Assembly: GCA_025454525.1 (NCBI GenBank)
Contig: JALOOG010000001.1
Span: 62,001 to 126,000, forward strand
DNA from: Anaerolineae bacterium
GTDB lineage: Bacteria > Chloroflexota > Anaerolineae > Aggregatilineales > Phototrophicaceae
Direction of reading: 5' to 3'
DNA length: 64,000 nt
Program-made: the position numbers and the translations under genes
Shown: positions 1 through 7,817 of the stretch, piece by piece
Numbering within the stretch: the first letter of the stretch is position 1
Layout: every line of letters starts with the position of its first letter
The notes under the pieces: model-generated
What the model saw: the letters and a program-made list of their open reading frames with translations, nothing else
Told to the model about the DNA's origin: nothing
The model's database searches: none

Positions 1-1235
1 TCAACACGGCGTTGATCACGATTTTTGGACTCGCCTCACCCCCGTTTCAGATCGAACGCTCCTTAACGTTGATCTTGATCGCACATGTATTTTACAACTA
101 CGCGATCGCTTTACGCTTAATCAGTGGATTTTGGGCTAACCAAAGCCCACACCTTGAAGATGCAGCCCAGGTGTTAGGCGCACATGGATGGCGCTTATGG
201 TGGGAGATCCGACTGCCTTTATTGTGGCCGGCGATCGCATCAGCGGCCGCATTGGTATTTATCTTCACCTTTACCAGCTTCGGGGTGATCGTGATATTGG
301 GTGGTTTACGTTATGCTACTTTAGAAGTTGAGATCTTCAATCAAGCCCGCAATCTTTTCAACTTACCGATGGCCGCAGCGCTTTCCCTCGTTCAGATCGG
401 GAGCATGTTCGCCTTGATGCTTGTGTACACCCGCTTACAAAAACGCACGCCGATCGATCTCTTTCGATCGGCTCAACTCACCCGATCGCCCAAAACTTGG
501 ACGGAACGCACCATGATCGCCTTGACGATCGGTTTGATCGGCATTTTGGTGTTCAGTCCGCTGATCGCCTTGGTGATCCGATCATTACAAGGTGGGTTTA
601 GCGCCTATCTCCGATTGAATCAGAATCCACGCGGATCAGTCTTATTCGTCACACCCTTAGAGGCGATCGGCAACTCCCTGATGTTCGCGGTGATCACCAC
701 GATCCTAGCGGTGATCTTAGGTCTACTCACCGCTTATTTGATCCAACGGCGTGGGATATTGGATGCGCTGTTTATGTTGCCGTTAGCGACAAGCGCGGTA
801 ACGTTAGGCTTTGGCTACTTGTTGACCATGCCGGGTGAGATCTGGGTGATTCCGGTGGTGCATACGTTAGTCGCTTTGCCTTTGGTCATCCGGAGCATCT
901 TGCCTGCGCTTCGCAACCTCCCGCCGCATTTATCTGAGGCCGCGCAAGTTTTAGGGGCGACTCCGTGGCAAGTATGGCGTGCGGTGGATCTGCCCTTGCT
1001 TCGACGGGGCTTGATCGTCGGTGCGACGTTTGCGTTTACCGTCAGTATGGGGGAATTTGGAGCATCGTTGTTTTTAGCCCGCCCTGACACCCCGACGATC
1101 CCGATCGTGATCTTTCGGTTGTTGGGGCAACCGGGCGCGACCAATTATGGGCAAGCTTTAGCGATGAGTGTGATCTTGATGATCATTTGTGCGATCAGCT
1201 TTTGGATAATTGAACACACCAGCGGAGATTTTTGA
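1..1235 (+). CDS. ABC transporter permease (Fe3+/thiamine type), 5' truncated
   Basis: This is the inner-membrane permease of a binding-protein-dependent importer, probably for ferric iron or thiamine. The reading frame is open to the window edge, so the true N-terminus lies outside. About 410 residues are visible against 500-560 usual for the two-domain FbpB/ThiP type. Two copies of the cytoplasmic EAA loop can be seen, one beginning DAAQVLGAHGW and one EAAQVLGATPW, each after a group of hydrophobic segments. This marks a fused double permease. The stop overlaps the start region of the ATPase gene, so the two are translationally coupled. The substrate cannot be decided; a DtxR-type metal regulator 2.4 kb downstream slightly favours iron. 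Confidence 0.85.
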   Translation, partial: NTALITIFGLASPPFQIERSLTLILIAHVFYNYAIALRLISGFWANQSPHLEDAAQVLGAHGWRLWWEIRLPLLWPAIASAAALVFIFTFTSFGVIVILGGLRYATLEVEIFNQARNLFNLPMAAALSLVQIGSMFALMLVYTRLQKRTPIDLFRSAQLTRSPKTWTERTMIALTIGLIGILVFSPLIALVIRSLQGGFSAYLRLNQNPRGSVLFVTPLEAIGNSLMFAVITTILAVILGLLTAYLIQRRGILDALFMLPLATSAVTLGFGYLLTMPGEIWVIPVVHTLVALPLVIRSILPALRNLPPHLSEAAQVLGATPWQVWRAVDLPLLRRGLIVGATFAFTVSMGEFGASLFLARPDTPTIPIVIFRLLGQPGATNYGQALAMSVILMIICAISFWIIEHTSGDF

Positions 1236-1237
1236 GC

Positions 1238-2233
1238 ATGTTACAGCTGAACGGGATCAACCGATCATTTGACGATCAACCGATCTTACAGAGTTTAGAT
1301 CTTACGGTCAACGATGGGGAGATCGTCTGTTTATTAGGGGCAAGCGGGAGCGGTAAAACCACCCTGTTACGGGTGATCGCGGGTCTAGAAACGCTTGATA
1401 GCGGCGATCTCTCGTTAGACGGCGTTTCGATTCGCGATCTTCCGGTGTATCGGCGTGATTTTGGCCTGATGTTTCAAGATTTTGCGCTCTTTCCACATTT
1501 AAACGTGGCGCAAAATGTGCTTTTTGGCCTGAAAATGCGAGGGACTTCACACACCTTACAAACGCAACGCCTCACTGAAGTGTTAGCATTGGTCGGATTA
1601 TCTGGCTTTGAGCGCCGAAGTGTCACCGAGTTATCCGGCGGTGAGCGTCAACGAGTCGCATTAGCTCGGAGTCTCGCACCTCGTCCCCGGTTACTCTTGT
1701 TAGATGAGCCAATGGGATCACTAGACGCGGCCTTACGAGAACGCCTAATGATCGAAGTCCGTGACATCATCAAAGCGGCCGGCATTACGGCGATCGCTGT
1801 GACTCATGATCAACAGGAGGCCTTTACGATTGCCGATCGTATCGGCGTGATCCACCATGGGCAAATTGAGCAGATTGACACCCCGTCTGCCTTGTATCAA
1901 CGGCCCAAAACAACCTATATCGCGCAATTTCTAGGCTTACACAACTTGATCCCCGTGTTAGAAGCACAAGACGGGATCGCCACAACGCCGATCGGCTCAT
2001 TTGTGATCGAACGCCCCGCGCAAGCACTTCTTTTACATCCCGATTCGGTCAAGATGAATCCTACGGACGGGATCACGGTGATCGTGCGCCGTTGTTGGTT
2101 TCGCGGCGATCATTATCAGCTACAAGTCGAACATCAGAGCGGGATCACCCTGATGTTTCGACAACCCGTGCCACTCCCATTAGGGGATGCGGTTCGTATC
2201 ACATTTGATCGTGTGATCCCCTTAGAGGCTTAA
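1238..2233 (+). CDS. ABC transporter ATP-binding protein (FbpC/ThiQ/PotA type)
   Basis: This ATPase energises the permease encoded just before it. From the ATG at 1238 the protein has 331 residues. It carries Walker A GASGSGKTT (34-42), Q-loop Q80, signature LSGGERQR (132-139), Walker B LLLLDE (152-157) and switch His190. About 110 C-terminal residues resemble a TOBE regulatory region. A TTG at 1232 is also in frame, but GGAGA at 1224-1228 is spaced correctly for the ATG (9 nt) and too close to the TTG. The 3' end overlaps the converging lipoprotein gene by 4 nt. No binding protein is in the visible part of the operon; it may lie upstream of the window. Confidence 0.9.
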   Translation: MLQLNGINRSFDDQPILQSLDLTVNDGEIVCLLGASGSGKTTLLRVIAGLETLDSGDLSLDGVSIRDLPVYRRDFGLMFQDFALFPHLNVAQNVLFGLKMRGTSHTLQTQRLTEVLALVGLSGFERRSVTELSGGERQRVALARSLAPRPRLLLLDEPMGSLDAALRERLMIEVRDIIKAAGITAIAVTHDQQEAFTIADRIGVIHHGQIEQIDTPSALYQRPKTTYIAQFLGLHNLIPVLEAQDGIATTPIGSFVIERPAQALLLHPDSVKMNPTDGITVIVRRCWFRGDHYQLQVEHQSGITLMFRQPVPLPLGDAVRITFDRVIPLEA

Positions 2234-2739
2234 GACGACTCGACCACAAGTTGGATCGCTAAATCTTGCGCTTGATCGATCGCGATCCAAAACGGTTCTA
2301 CCAATTGATACGGGCAGTTTCCTTCCACGATCAACCGTAATCGGATCATGACCTCAAGGGTATCGCGCCGATTTTCGATCACTTCATGGCGCGCATCACA
2401 TCCGATCGCCCGACTCCACACTCCGGCGATCACGCGACCATCGGGAAAAGTTTCCGCTGATCGGGTGACTGGACGACGACACAATCGACTGTTATCCGCG
2501 AGATCGTAAAAGGTCTCCAATTCAACCCGATTCCGAAAGATAAACACGCGCCCCGCTGCATCAAAGGCGGACTCGAAACAGATCCCACTCATCAGCGCCT
2601 CCGCGCTTATCCACCCTAACGGGGTCGGATCGGGTGTCACCACAAGGATCAGTGTGGGGGTTAGGGGCGGTGCTTCCTCGGTTAAAGTACAGGACGTGAT
2701 GAGAAAAATCAGCGCAATACCGATCGATAATTTGTACAT
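2230..2739 (-). CDS. Putative lipoprotein of unknown function
   Basis: This is an unrecognised secreted protein of 169 residues. The N-terminus is a typical lipoprotein signal: positive start, hydrophobic stretch and lipobox LITSC, followed by a Thr/Pro-rich spacer of the kind common in Chloroflexota lipoproteins. The ATG at 2739 was preferred over an in-frame TTG 30 nt upstream because it starts right at the signal peptide. Three cysteines occur in the mature part. It converges on the ABC ATPase gene, overlapping it by 4 nt, so it is not part of that operon. A role at the cell surface is all that can be inferred. Confidence 0.7.
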   Translation of the reverse strand: MYKLSIGIALIFLITSCTLTEEAPPLTPTLILVVTPDPTPLGWISAEALMSGICFESAFDAAGRVFIFRNRVELETFYDLADNSRLCRRPVTRSAETFPDGRVIAGVWSRAIGCDARHEVIENRRDTLEVMIRLRLIVEGNCPYQLVEPFWIAIDQAQDLAIQLVVESS

Positions 2740-2795
2740 AAGCAAGACTCTGTTATGATAGGTATTCAAATGTTGGCATCGTAGCGTCCAACCGT

Positions 2796-2803
2796 GCTAT
2801 GAT
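2796..2803 (+). promoter_or_regulatory. Extended -10 promoter for the metallophosphoesterase gene
   Basis: TGC followed by TATGAT forms an extended -10 element 30 nt before the start codon. A TTGGCA lies upstream at 2773-2778 with a long 19-nt spacer, so the extended -10 probably carries most of the recognition. Confidence 0.45.
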
Positions 2804-2832
2804 ACTCTAAGAGTCAGTTAGGTAAGAGGCCT

Positions 2833-3564
2833 ATGCGAGTTCTCATTATTTCAGACATTCACGCAAATTACACAGCATTCGAGACCGTCCTTAAGGACGC
2901 AAAAGGCGAGTGGGATTACGTATGGTGCTTAGGCGACGTGGTGGGGTATGGCCCCGATCCGAATGAATGTGTACAGAAACTACAAGAATTGCCGCATTTA
3001 TGTTTAGCGGGCAATCATGATTGGGCGGCCTTGGATCGCCTTGATATTCGCACCTTTAATCCCGATGCCCGTCGGGCCGTGGATTGGACACGCGAGACGC
3101 TCACCCCAGACAACACCCGCTGGTTAGAGGCCTTGCCTACCACCTTTGTGATCGGTGAGTACACCTTGGTTCATGCCAGCCCTCGCGAACCGATCTGGGA
3201 ATATATCCTTGAACCCTTGGTCGCCGCGCTCAATTTTCCGCATTTTGAAACCCCGTATTGTTTAGTCGGTCACACCCATCAACCCGTGATCTACGAATTG
3301 TATGGCGATCATGGCGAAACTGAAGCGGTGAAACCCCAATATCGTCAAAAACGCACCCTCAACGGCCGTCGGCAGATCATTAACCCCGGCAGTGTCGGTC
3401 AACCTCGCGATGCCGATCCACGGGCTGCTTATGCGATGTTAGATTTTGATAAAAATATCTGGGAGCATCGTCGTGTCGAATATGACATTACCGCTGTTCA
3501 ACGCCGAATGCGTCAATACGACATGCCTGAACGGTTGATCGCACGCCTTGAGCATGGTTGGTAA
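2833..3564 (+). CDS. Calcineurin-like metallophosphoesterase (YfcE/MJ0936-like)
   Basis: This is a cytoplasmic dinuclear-metal phosphoesterase of 243 residues. All the family motifs are present in order: SDIHAN at the N-terminus, GDVVGYGPDP, GNHDW, an isolated metal-ligand His around residue 110-120, and GHTHQP near residue 145. The MJ0936/YfcE group includes phosphodiesterases acting on 2',3'-cAMP-like or model substrates; the natural substrate here is unknown. The gene stands alone, with its own promoter and a hairpin terminator directly behind it. Confidence 0.85.
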   Translation: MRVLIISDIHANYTAFETVLKDAKGEWDYVWCLGDVVGYGPDPNECVQKLQELPHLCLAGNHDWAALDRLDIRTFNPDARRAVDWTRETLTPDNTRWLEALPTTFVIGEYTLVHASPREPIWEYILEPLVAALNFPHFETPYCLVGHTHQPVIYELYGDHGETEAVKPQYRQKRTLNGRRQIINPGSVGQPRDADPRAAYAMLDFDKNIWEHRRVEYDITAVQRRMRQYDMPERLIARLEHGW

Positions 3565-3601
3565 CAGTTCGCGGTTGATGCTTGCCTCTTATCTGCCACT
3601 G

Positions 3602-3632
3602 ATAACCCTGCATGGCGCGCAGGGTTATTTGA
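3602..3632 (+). terminator. Rho-independent terminator after the phosphoesterase gene
   Basis: A perfect 10-bp stem (3602-3611 with 3619-3628) and a 7-nt loop are followed by a short T-rich stretch. It lies between the phosphoesterase gene and the DtxR-type regulator gene. Confidence 0.7.
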
Positions 3633-3647
3633 TTTAGGATAACCATT

Positions 3648-4325
3648 ATGGACACGAATGAACTTAGCGCAAAGATGCGTGATTACTTGGTCGAAATTTA
3701 TCGCTTAAGCGAACGCACTCAAAATCCGTATGTCAGCACTTCCCTTTTAGCAGATTTGCTGAATGTCACACCGCCCGCCGTGAATCGTATGGTTGCCCGC
3801 CTCAAAGAGGTCGATTTGTTGCAACATGAACCGTATCAGGGGATTCGACTCACTGAAAACGGTAAGCGTGAGGCCCTGATACATTTGCGACGGCATCGCA
3901 TTGTCGAGGCCTTTTTAGTCCAGGTGATGCGGTTTCAATGGCATGAAGTGTTTGAAGAAGCGCAACAATTGTCCGCAACCTTAAGCGATAGTTTGATGCA
4001 ACGGATGTGGGACATGGCCGGACAACCTCACTTTTGCCCACACGGAGAACCGATCCCAAGCAGTGACGGCACGATCAGCGCCTTAGCCGATCGGTTGATG
4101 ACCGAGGTGAACGCCGGGGAGACGGTGCGAATCACACGGGTACTGACACGGGACGCGGATCGATTGATGTATTTGAGCGCCTTGGGGTTAATGCCGGGGA
4201 CGACGATTCAAATCCTTCATCTTGCGCCGTTTAATGGGCCGTTACAGCTCAAAATGAAGGATGAATATCGGATTATCGGACATAACCTAGCCGAATTGAT
4301 CCGCGTGATTAAGGACGATTCCTAA
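3648..4325 (+). CDS. DtxR/MntR-family metal-dependent transcriptional regulator
   Basis: This predicted Fe(II)- or Mn(II)-responsive repressor has 225 residues. An N-terminal winged helix (about 1-75) has the typical PPAVNRMVARL recognition helix. A dimerisation/metal domain follows, with ligands in HRIVEAFL, WHEVFEEAQ and HFCPHGEPIP. The C-terminal 70 residues form a FeoA/SH3-like domain (LMPGTTIQILH). This is the full IdeR-type architecture rather than the short MntR form. It probably controls metal uptake, possibly including the ABC transporter at the window start, but no operator was recognised. The 3' end overlaps the converging tsaD by 17 nt. Confidence 0.88.
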   Translation: MDTNELSAKMRDYLVEIYRLSERTQNPYVSTSLLADLLNVTPPAVNRMVARLKEVDLLQHEPYQGIRLTENGKREALIHLRRHRIVEAFLVQVMRFQWHEVFEEAQQLSATLSDSLMQRMWDMAGQPHFCPHGEPIPSSDGTISALADRLMTEVNAGETVRITRVLTRDADRLMYLSALGLMPGTTIQILHLAPFNGPLQLKMKDEYRIIGHNLAELIRVIKDDS

Positions 4326-5382
4326 CGTTGTAAGTGTTGTTCGACAAAGCCCACATCGGCAAAACTTCCATATCAAGGTCATCCCGTAGACCGGATAGAT
4401 AACGGAAATGACCTGCTGAAGCGATCATTGCGGCATTATCGGTGCAAAGGTTCAGAGGGGGATAGCGCACCGGAAGATCCGTTTCTTTTCGCATTTGTGC
4501 GCGTAAGCGTTGGTTAGCACTGACTCCACCCGCCATAAACACCTCATGCGCGCCATAGTGTTTTGCGGCCCGGGCCGTTTTTTCGACAAGCGTATCCACC
4601 AACGCCTCTTGAAAACTTGCGGCCACATCGTTGATCGAAATATCTGACCGCAAGATCAATCCTTTTTCGGGTGCAGATTTTTTCCGCGCTTCTGATGAGG
4701 CCGGCACCGTCACCTCTCGCATGACCGCCGTTTTCAGTCCCGAAAAGCTAAAATCGAAACTTTGATCGCGTTTTGTGCGTGGAAACGGAAATGCACCCGG
4801 ATTACCCATTTGTGCTGCCCGTTCGATATTCGGCCCGCCAGGGAACGGGAGATTGAGCATCCTTCCGACTTTATCAAAGGCCTCACCGGCTGCATCGTCT
4901 AAGGTTGCGCCGAGTCGCTCATACTGCCCATGTCCGCGCATCAACAACAATTCGGTATGCCCACCAGAGACGATCAACACCAACACCGGAAAATTGACCT
5001 CACGAAACGGTTGGGTTAACCATAGCGAATAGACATGCCCTTCAAGGTGATTGATCCCCAACAGCGGTTTACGGGCGGCTAAGGCGAGGCCTTTTGCGTA
5101 ATTGATCCCGATTAACAGCGATCCCACTAGGCCCGGCCCACGAGTGACAGCGATCGCATCGATCTGATCTAAGGTGACTCCGGCATCTTCTAACGCTTGA
5201 TCCACCACTGCGCCGATCGCTTCAATGTGAGCGCGTGAGGCCAATTCAGGGAACACACCCCCATACTTTGCATGAAGGTCAATTTGAGAGGCGATTACGT
5301 TTGAAGCGGTGGTTTTGCCGTCAATCACCACAGCAGCAGCCGTTTCATCGCAGGAAGTTTCAATTCCAAGGATATAGGTCAT
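4309..5382 (-). CDS. tsaD: tRNA N6-adenosine threonylcarbamoyltransferase TsaD
   Basis: TsaD transfers the threonylcarbamoyl group from TC-AMP to A37 of ANN-decoding tRNAs, together with TsaB and TsaE (neither is in this window). The 357-residue protein starts with the canonical ILGIETSCDETAAAV. It has the iron-binding HLEGH motif, SGGHTEL, and the C-terminal FMAGGVSANQRLR and CTDNAAMIA ATP-site motifs. Start ATG 5382 was chosen because it places the conserved N-terminus at residue 1; a longer in-frame extension has no homology to the family. A lysine-rich insertion near residue 225 (EARKKSAPEKG) is longer than usual. It overlaps the end of the regulator gene. Confidence 0.97.
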   Translation of the reverse strand: MTYILGIETSCDETAAAVVIDGKTTASNVIASQIDLHAKYGGVFPELASRAHIEAIGAVVDQALEDAGVTLDQIDAIAVTRGPGLVGSLLIGINYAKGLALAARKPLLGINHLEGHVYSLWLTQPFREVNFPVLVLIVSGGHTELLLMRGHGQYERLGATLDDAAGEAFDKVGRMLNLPFPGGPNIERAAQMGNPGAFPFPRTKRDQSFDFSFSGLKTAVMREVTVPASSEARKKSAPEKGLILRSDISINDVAASFQEALVDTLVEKTARAAKHYGAHEVFMAGGVSANQRLRAQMRKETDLPVRYPPLNLCTDNAAMIASAGHFRYLSGLRDDLDMEVLPMWALSNNTYNVRNRP

Positions 5383-5521
5383 GATTGCTTGACTCAACTC
5401 TTTAAGATGACAATGATTCGAGTATAGCCGATCATCGGGTAAAATGGGCAATGAAATTGACAGTAAACCGAACGTATGTTTTACTGTATACAACGCGGAT
5501 GAATGTCGAAAGGAAACGCTG

Positions 5522-5818
5522 ATGTGGAGACAAGGTGATGTTTTGATCGCACAAGCTCAACTAATCCCAACCGATGCTAAGCCCCTACCCGTACCGATCC
5601 TAGCACGCGGTGAGATCACCGGCCATAGTCATCGGATCGCCGAACCGAATGCGGCGCAGTGTTGGGAGTTGAACGGTCAACTTTACTTAAAAGTGATCGC
5701 CGAAAGCGCGACCGTGATCCATGATGAACACCAACCGATCACTTTACCACAAGGGATCTATCGGGTCTGGTTACAACGGGAATATTCGCCGGAAGAGATT
5801 CGTCGTATTGTGGACTAA
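5522..5818 (+). CDS. Small conserved protein paired with the DUF6745-like LRR protein
   Basis: This is a 98-residue cytoplasmic protein without signal peptide or membrane segment. It opens MWRQGDVLIAQ and contains GEITGHSHRI, a block of beta-strand-like sequence, and a C-terminal LPQGIYRVWLQREYSPEE. I recognise this pattern as a small conserved protein often encoded next to LRR/DUF6745 proteins in Actinobacteria and Cyanobacteria; no function is known to me. Start ATG 5522 follows AAAGGAAA at a good distance; an ATG-less upstream extension was rejected. Only 6 nt separate it from the next gene, so the two form an operon. The two His residues in GHSH could bind metal, but this is speculation. 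Confidence 0.75.
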   Translation: MWRQGDVLIAQAQLIPTDAKPLPVPILARGEITGHSHRIAEPNAAQCWELNGQLYLKVIAESATVIHDEHQPITLPQGIYRVWLQREYSPEEIRRIVD

Positions 5819-5824
5819 GGCAAC

Positions 5825-6961
5825 ATGGCCAAAACGCAAAACAAACACCAGATGATTGATGAATATCTTGCCAGTGGCACACCGATTCCGGTAGAAATTG
5901 CACGGGAGGCGATTCTAAATGGCCAAGCCCGCCCCGGAATGCAGATCCAAGGGGTGTTGACCAACATCGATAACACAGCGGTTAAGGGTCGATTATTGCC
6001 TTTAGCGACCTTACCAGAGGATCTCACCGTAGACGGGTTGATCTTGCGTGATTACCCACAATTGACGGCACTCCCCAAGGGGCTTAAGGTCAAGTATCAA
6101 TTGGATGTCCAGAATTGCACCCAATTAACCGAATTACCTGACGGCCTCAATTGTTATGAGTTGAATGCGAGTCAAACCGCAATTGAGCGCTTGCCGGATG
6201 ACCTGCGCGTGCAGAATCGCTTGGATTTAACGGACTGTGAGCGTTTATGGCATTTACCAGAGGGCTTAAAAGTCGGGACGTTGATCTTACGCAATTGTAC
6301 CGGATTAGAGGCCCTACCCGAAGGCCTTGAGGTCAACTTCTTAGACATCAGTGGGTGTATCAACTTGACCAAATTTCCTAAAACCGGATCGATTCGGGTG
6401 CGGTTAAATATGCAGGGATGCTTCCGGATCAAGGCCTTGCCCGATTGGTTGACACAAGTGGCCCAACTCAATGTGAGCGGGTGTGCGATGTTAACTGCCT
6501 TGCCTACGCATCTACATGTTACCTCGCGTTTAGATCTCGCACATACCCAGATCACGACGTTACCTGAAGGAGCGCGCAAGGCCGCGTTATATTGGCGTGG
6601 TGTGCCGGTGGATGATCGCATCGTATTTCAACCAGAGACGATCCGCGGTGATGAAGTCCTGAATGAGCGCAACGCCGAACGCCGACGGGTGCTATTGGAT
6701 CGTATGGGTTATGAAGCCTTTGTGCGTGAAGTTGAAGCACAACTTATCGATAGTGATACCGATCCCGGAGGGCAACGCCAATTGTTGCGCGTCGATATGG
6801 AAGGCGATGAAGAGTTAATGTGTCTTTCTGTGATCTGCCCGTCCACGGCCCGGCAATATGTGATCCGTGTACCTCCACACATGCAGACGTGTCATCAAGC
6901 GGCCGCATGGATCGCGGGTTTTGATGATCCTAGTGAGTATCGTCCCCTAATTGAGACCTAA
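5825..6961 (+). CDS. Leucine-rich-repeat protein with DUF6745-like C-terminal domain
   Basis: This is a 378-residue soluble protein of unknown function. Residues about 58-255 consist of roughly ten short repeats of the LPxGL type, spaced about 20 residues, many with a Cys (NCTQL, DCERL, NCTGL, SGCINL, SGCAML). Residues 270-378 form a conserved tail with DRMGYEAFVRE, DTDPGGQRQLLRV, GDEELMCLSV and HQAAAWIAGF, which I match to the DUF6745 family. LRR arrays usually bind protein partners. It is cotranscribed with the 98-residue protein upstream. Its last 32 nt overlap the end of the converging radical SAM gene. Composition is like its neighbours, giving no sign of recent transfer. Confidence 0.8.
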   Translation: MAKTQNKHQMIDEYLASGTPIPVEIAREAILNGQARPGMQIQGVLTNIDNTAVKGRLLPLATLPEDLTVDGLILRDYPQLTALPKGLKVKYQLDVQNCTQLTELPDGLNCYELNASQTAIERLPDDLRVQNRLDLTDCERLWHLPEGLKVGTLILRNCTGLEALPEGLEVNFLDISGCINLTKFPKTGSIRVRLNMQGCFRIKALPDWLTQVAQLNVSGCAMLTALPTHLHVTSRLDLAHTQITTLPEGARKAALYWRGVPVDDRIVFQPETIRGDEVLNERNAERRRVLLDRMGYEAFVREVEAQLIDSDTDPGGQRQLLRVDMEGDEELMCLSVICPSTARQYVIRVPPHMQTCHQAAAWIAGFDDPSEYRPLIET

Positions 6962-7817
6962 GCCAAAGTGGTTCAGATGGGATTCGCTCTAGAATCCCAT
7001 TCCCGAATACTGCTGATAAACCAAGGTCATCTAGGTGAACATACCCGATATGACAACCACACGTCTGATGAGTGCAAAGGCGAGGCTGTAAGACCTGCTC
7101 AAAATCGGGATCATACAGATTGCCGATCGGCGTTTTGATAAAGTGGCAGCGTCGAATCACGCCATCCTCATTCACCGAGATCACCGACTCGCCCGTGCGA
7201 CAAGCTTTCTCTAAACTGGGATGCCGCTGATTGTTGATCGGGAACAGTGGATCGATCGCTTGAAAACGTGCGAGATGTCCCGAGTCATAATACCGATCAA
7301 CGCGCTTATAAGCGTTGATCCATAGATAAATGTGATCTGGTAGTTCTTGCCGTAATCGCTCAATTTCATCGGCATGTTCGGTTAAACCGACGACTCCGAC
7401 ACTAAAGCGCACCTTACGCCGATCCAATTCTAGGCATTTTGCGACAAACTTGGCGCGTGTGGTTTCGGACGGGTGATAGGTTGTCCAGAGCGCTAACTTG
7501 GATTTATCACAGTCGTCTACCCATGCCAAGCGAGATGATAAATTGGTCTGAATCGTCGCACGATCAACGTGTGGCATGTTGCTCAAGCGGATTAATGCCT
7601 GTTGATAGCGTTGACGGATCAAGGCCTCACCCCATGGCGTAAAAAACACCGAGATCTGATCGTTGACTCGGCCGGCAACCCAATCGATAAAGCGGGTTAA
7701 GGCGCGTGCATCGCGTTCGTGTTCGGCGCGAGTTTCGTGATGTTTTGCAAATGGGCAATATTCACAACCATAATTGCAACTTGAGAGCGATCCGCGATAT
7801 AAGATAGCCAATTTCAT
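6930..7817 (-). CDS. STM4011-family radical SAM protein
   Basis: This 295-residue radical S-adenosylmethionine enzyme is the last gene of the five-gene operon. The 4Fe-4S cluster motif is C14-x3-C18-x2-C21. The central region forms the rest of the barrel. The C-terminal part has further cysteines (KACRTGES, RRCHFIKT, LCTHQTCGCH), suggesting an auxiliary iron-sulfur site of the SPASM/twitch kind, as in peptide-modifying radical SAM enzymes. ATG 7817 overlaps the stop of the preceding gene in an ATGA junction. The 3' end overlaps the LRR/DUF6745 gene tail-to-tail by 32 nt. The family is named after a Salmonella locus tag and has no established reaction. Confidence 0.85.
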   Translation of the reverse strand: MKLAILYRGSLSSCNYGCEYCPFAKHHETRAEHERDARALTRFIDWVAGRVNDQISVFFTPWGEALIRQRYQQALIRLSNMPHVDRATIQTNLSSRLAWVDDCDKSKLALWTTYHPSETTRAKFVAKCLELDRRKVRFSVGVVGLTEHADEIERLRQELPDHIYLWINAYKRVDRYYDSGHLARFQAIDPLFPINNQRHPSLEKACRTGESVISVNEDGVIRRCHFIKTPIGNLYDPDFEQVLQPRLCTHQTCGCHIGYVHLDDLGLSAVFGNGILERIPSEPLWLRSQLGDDTH

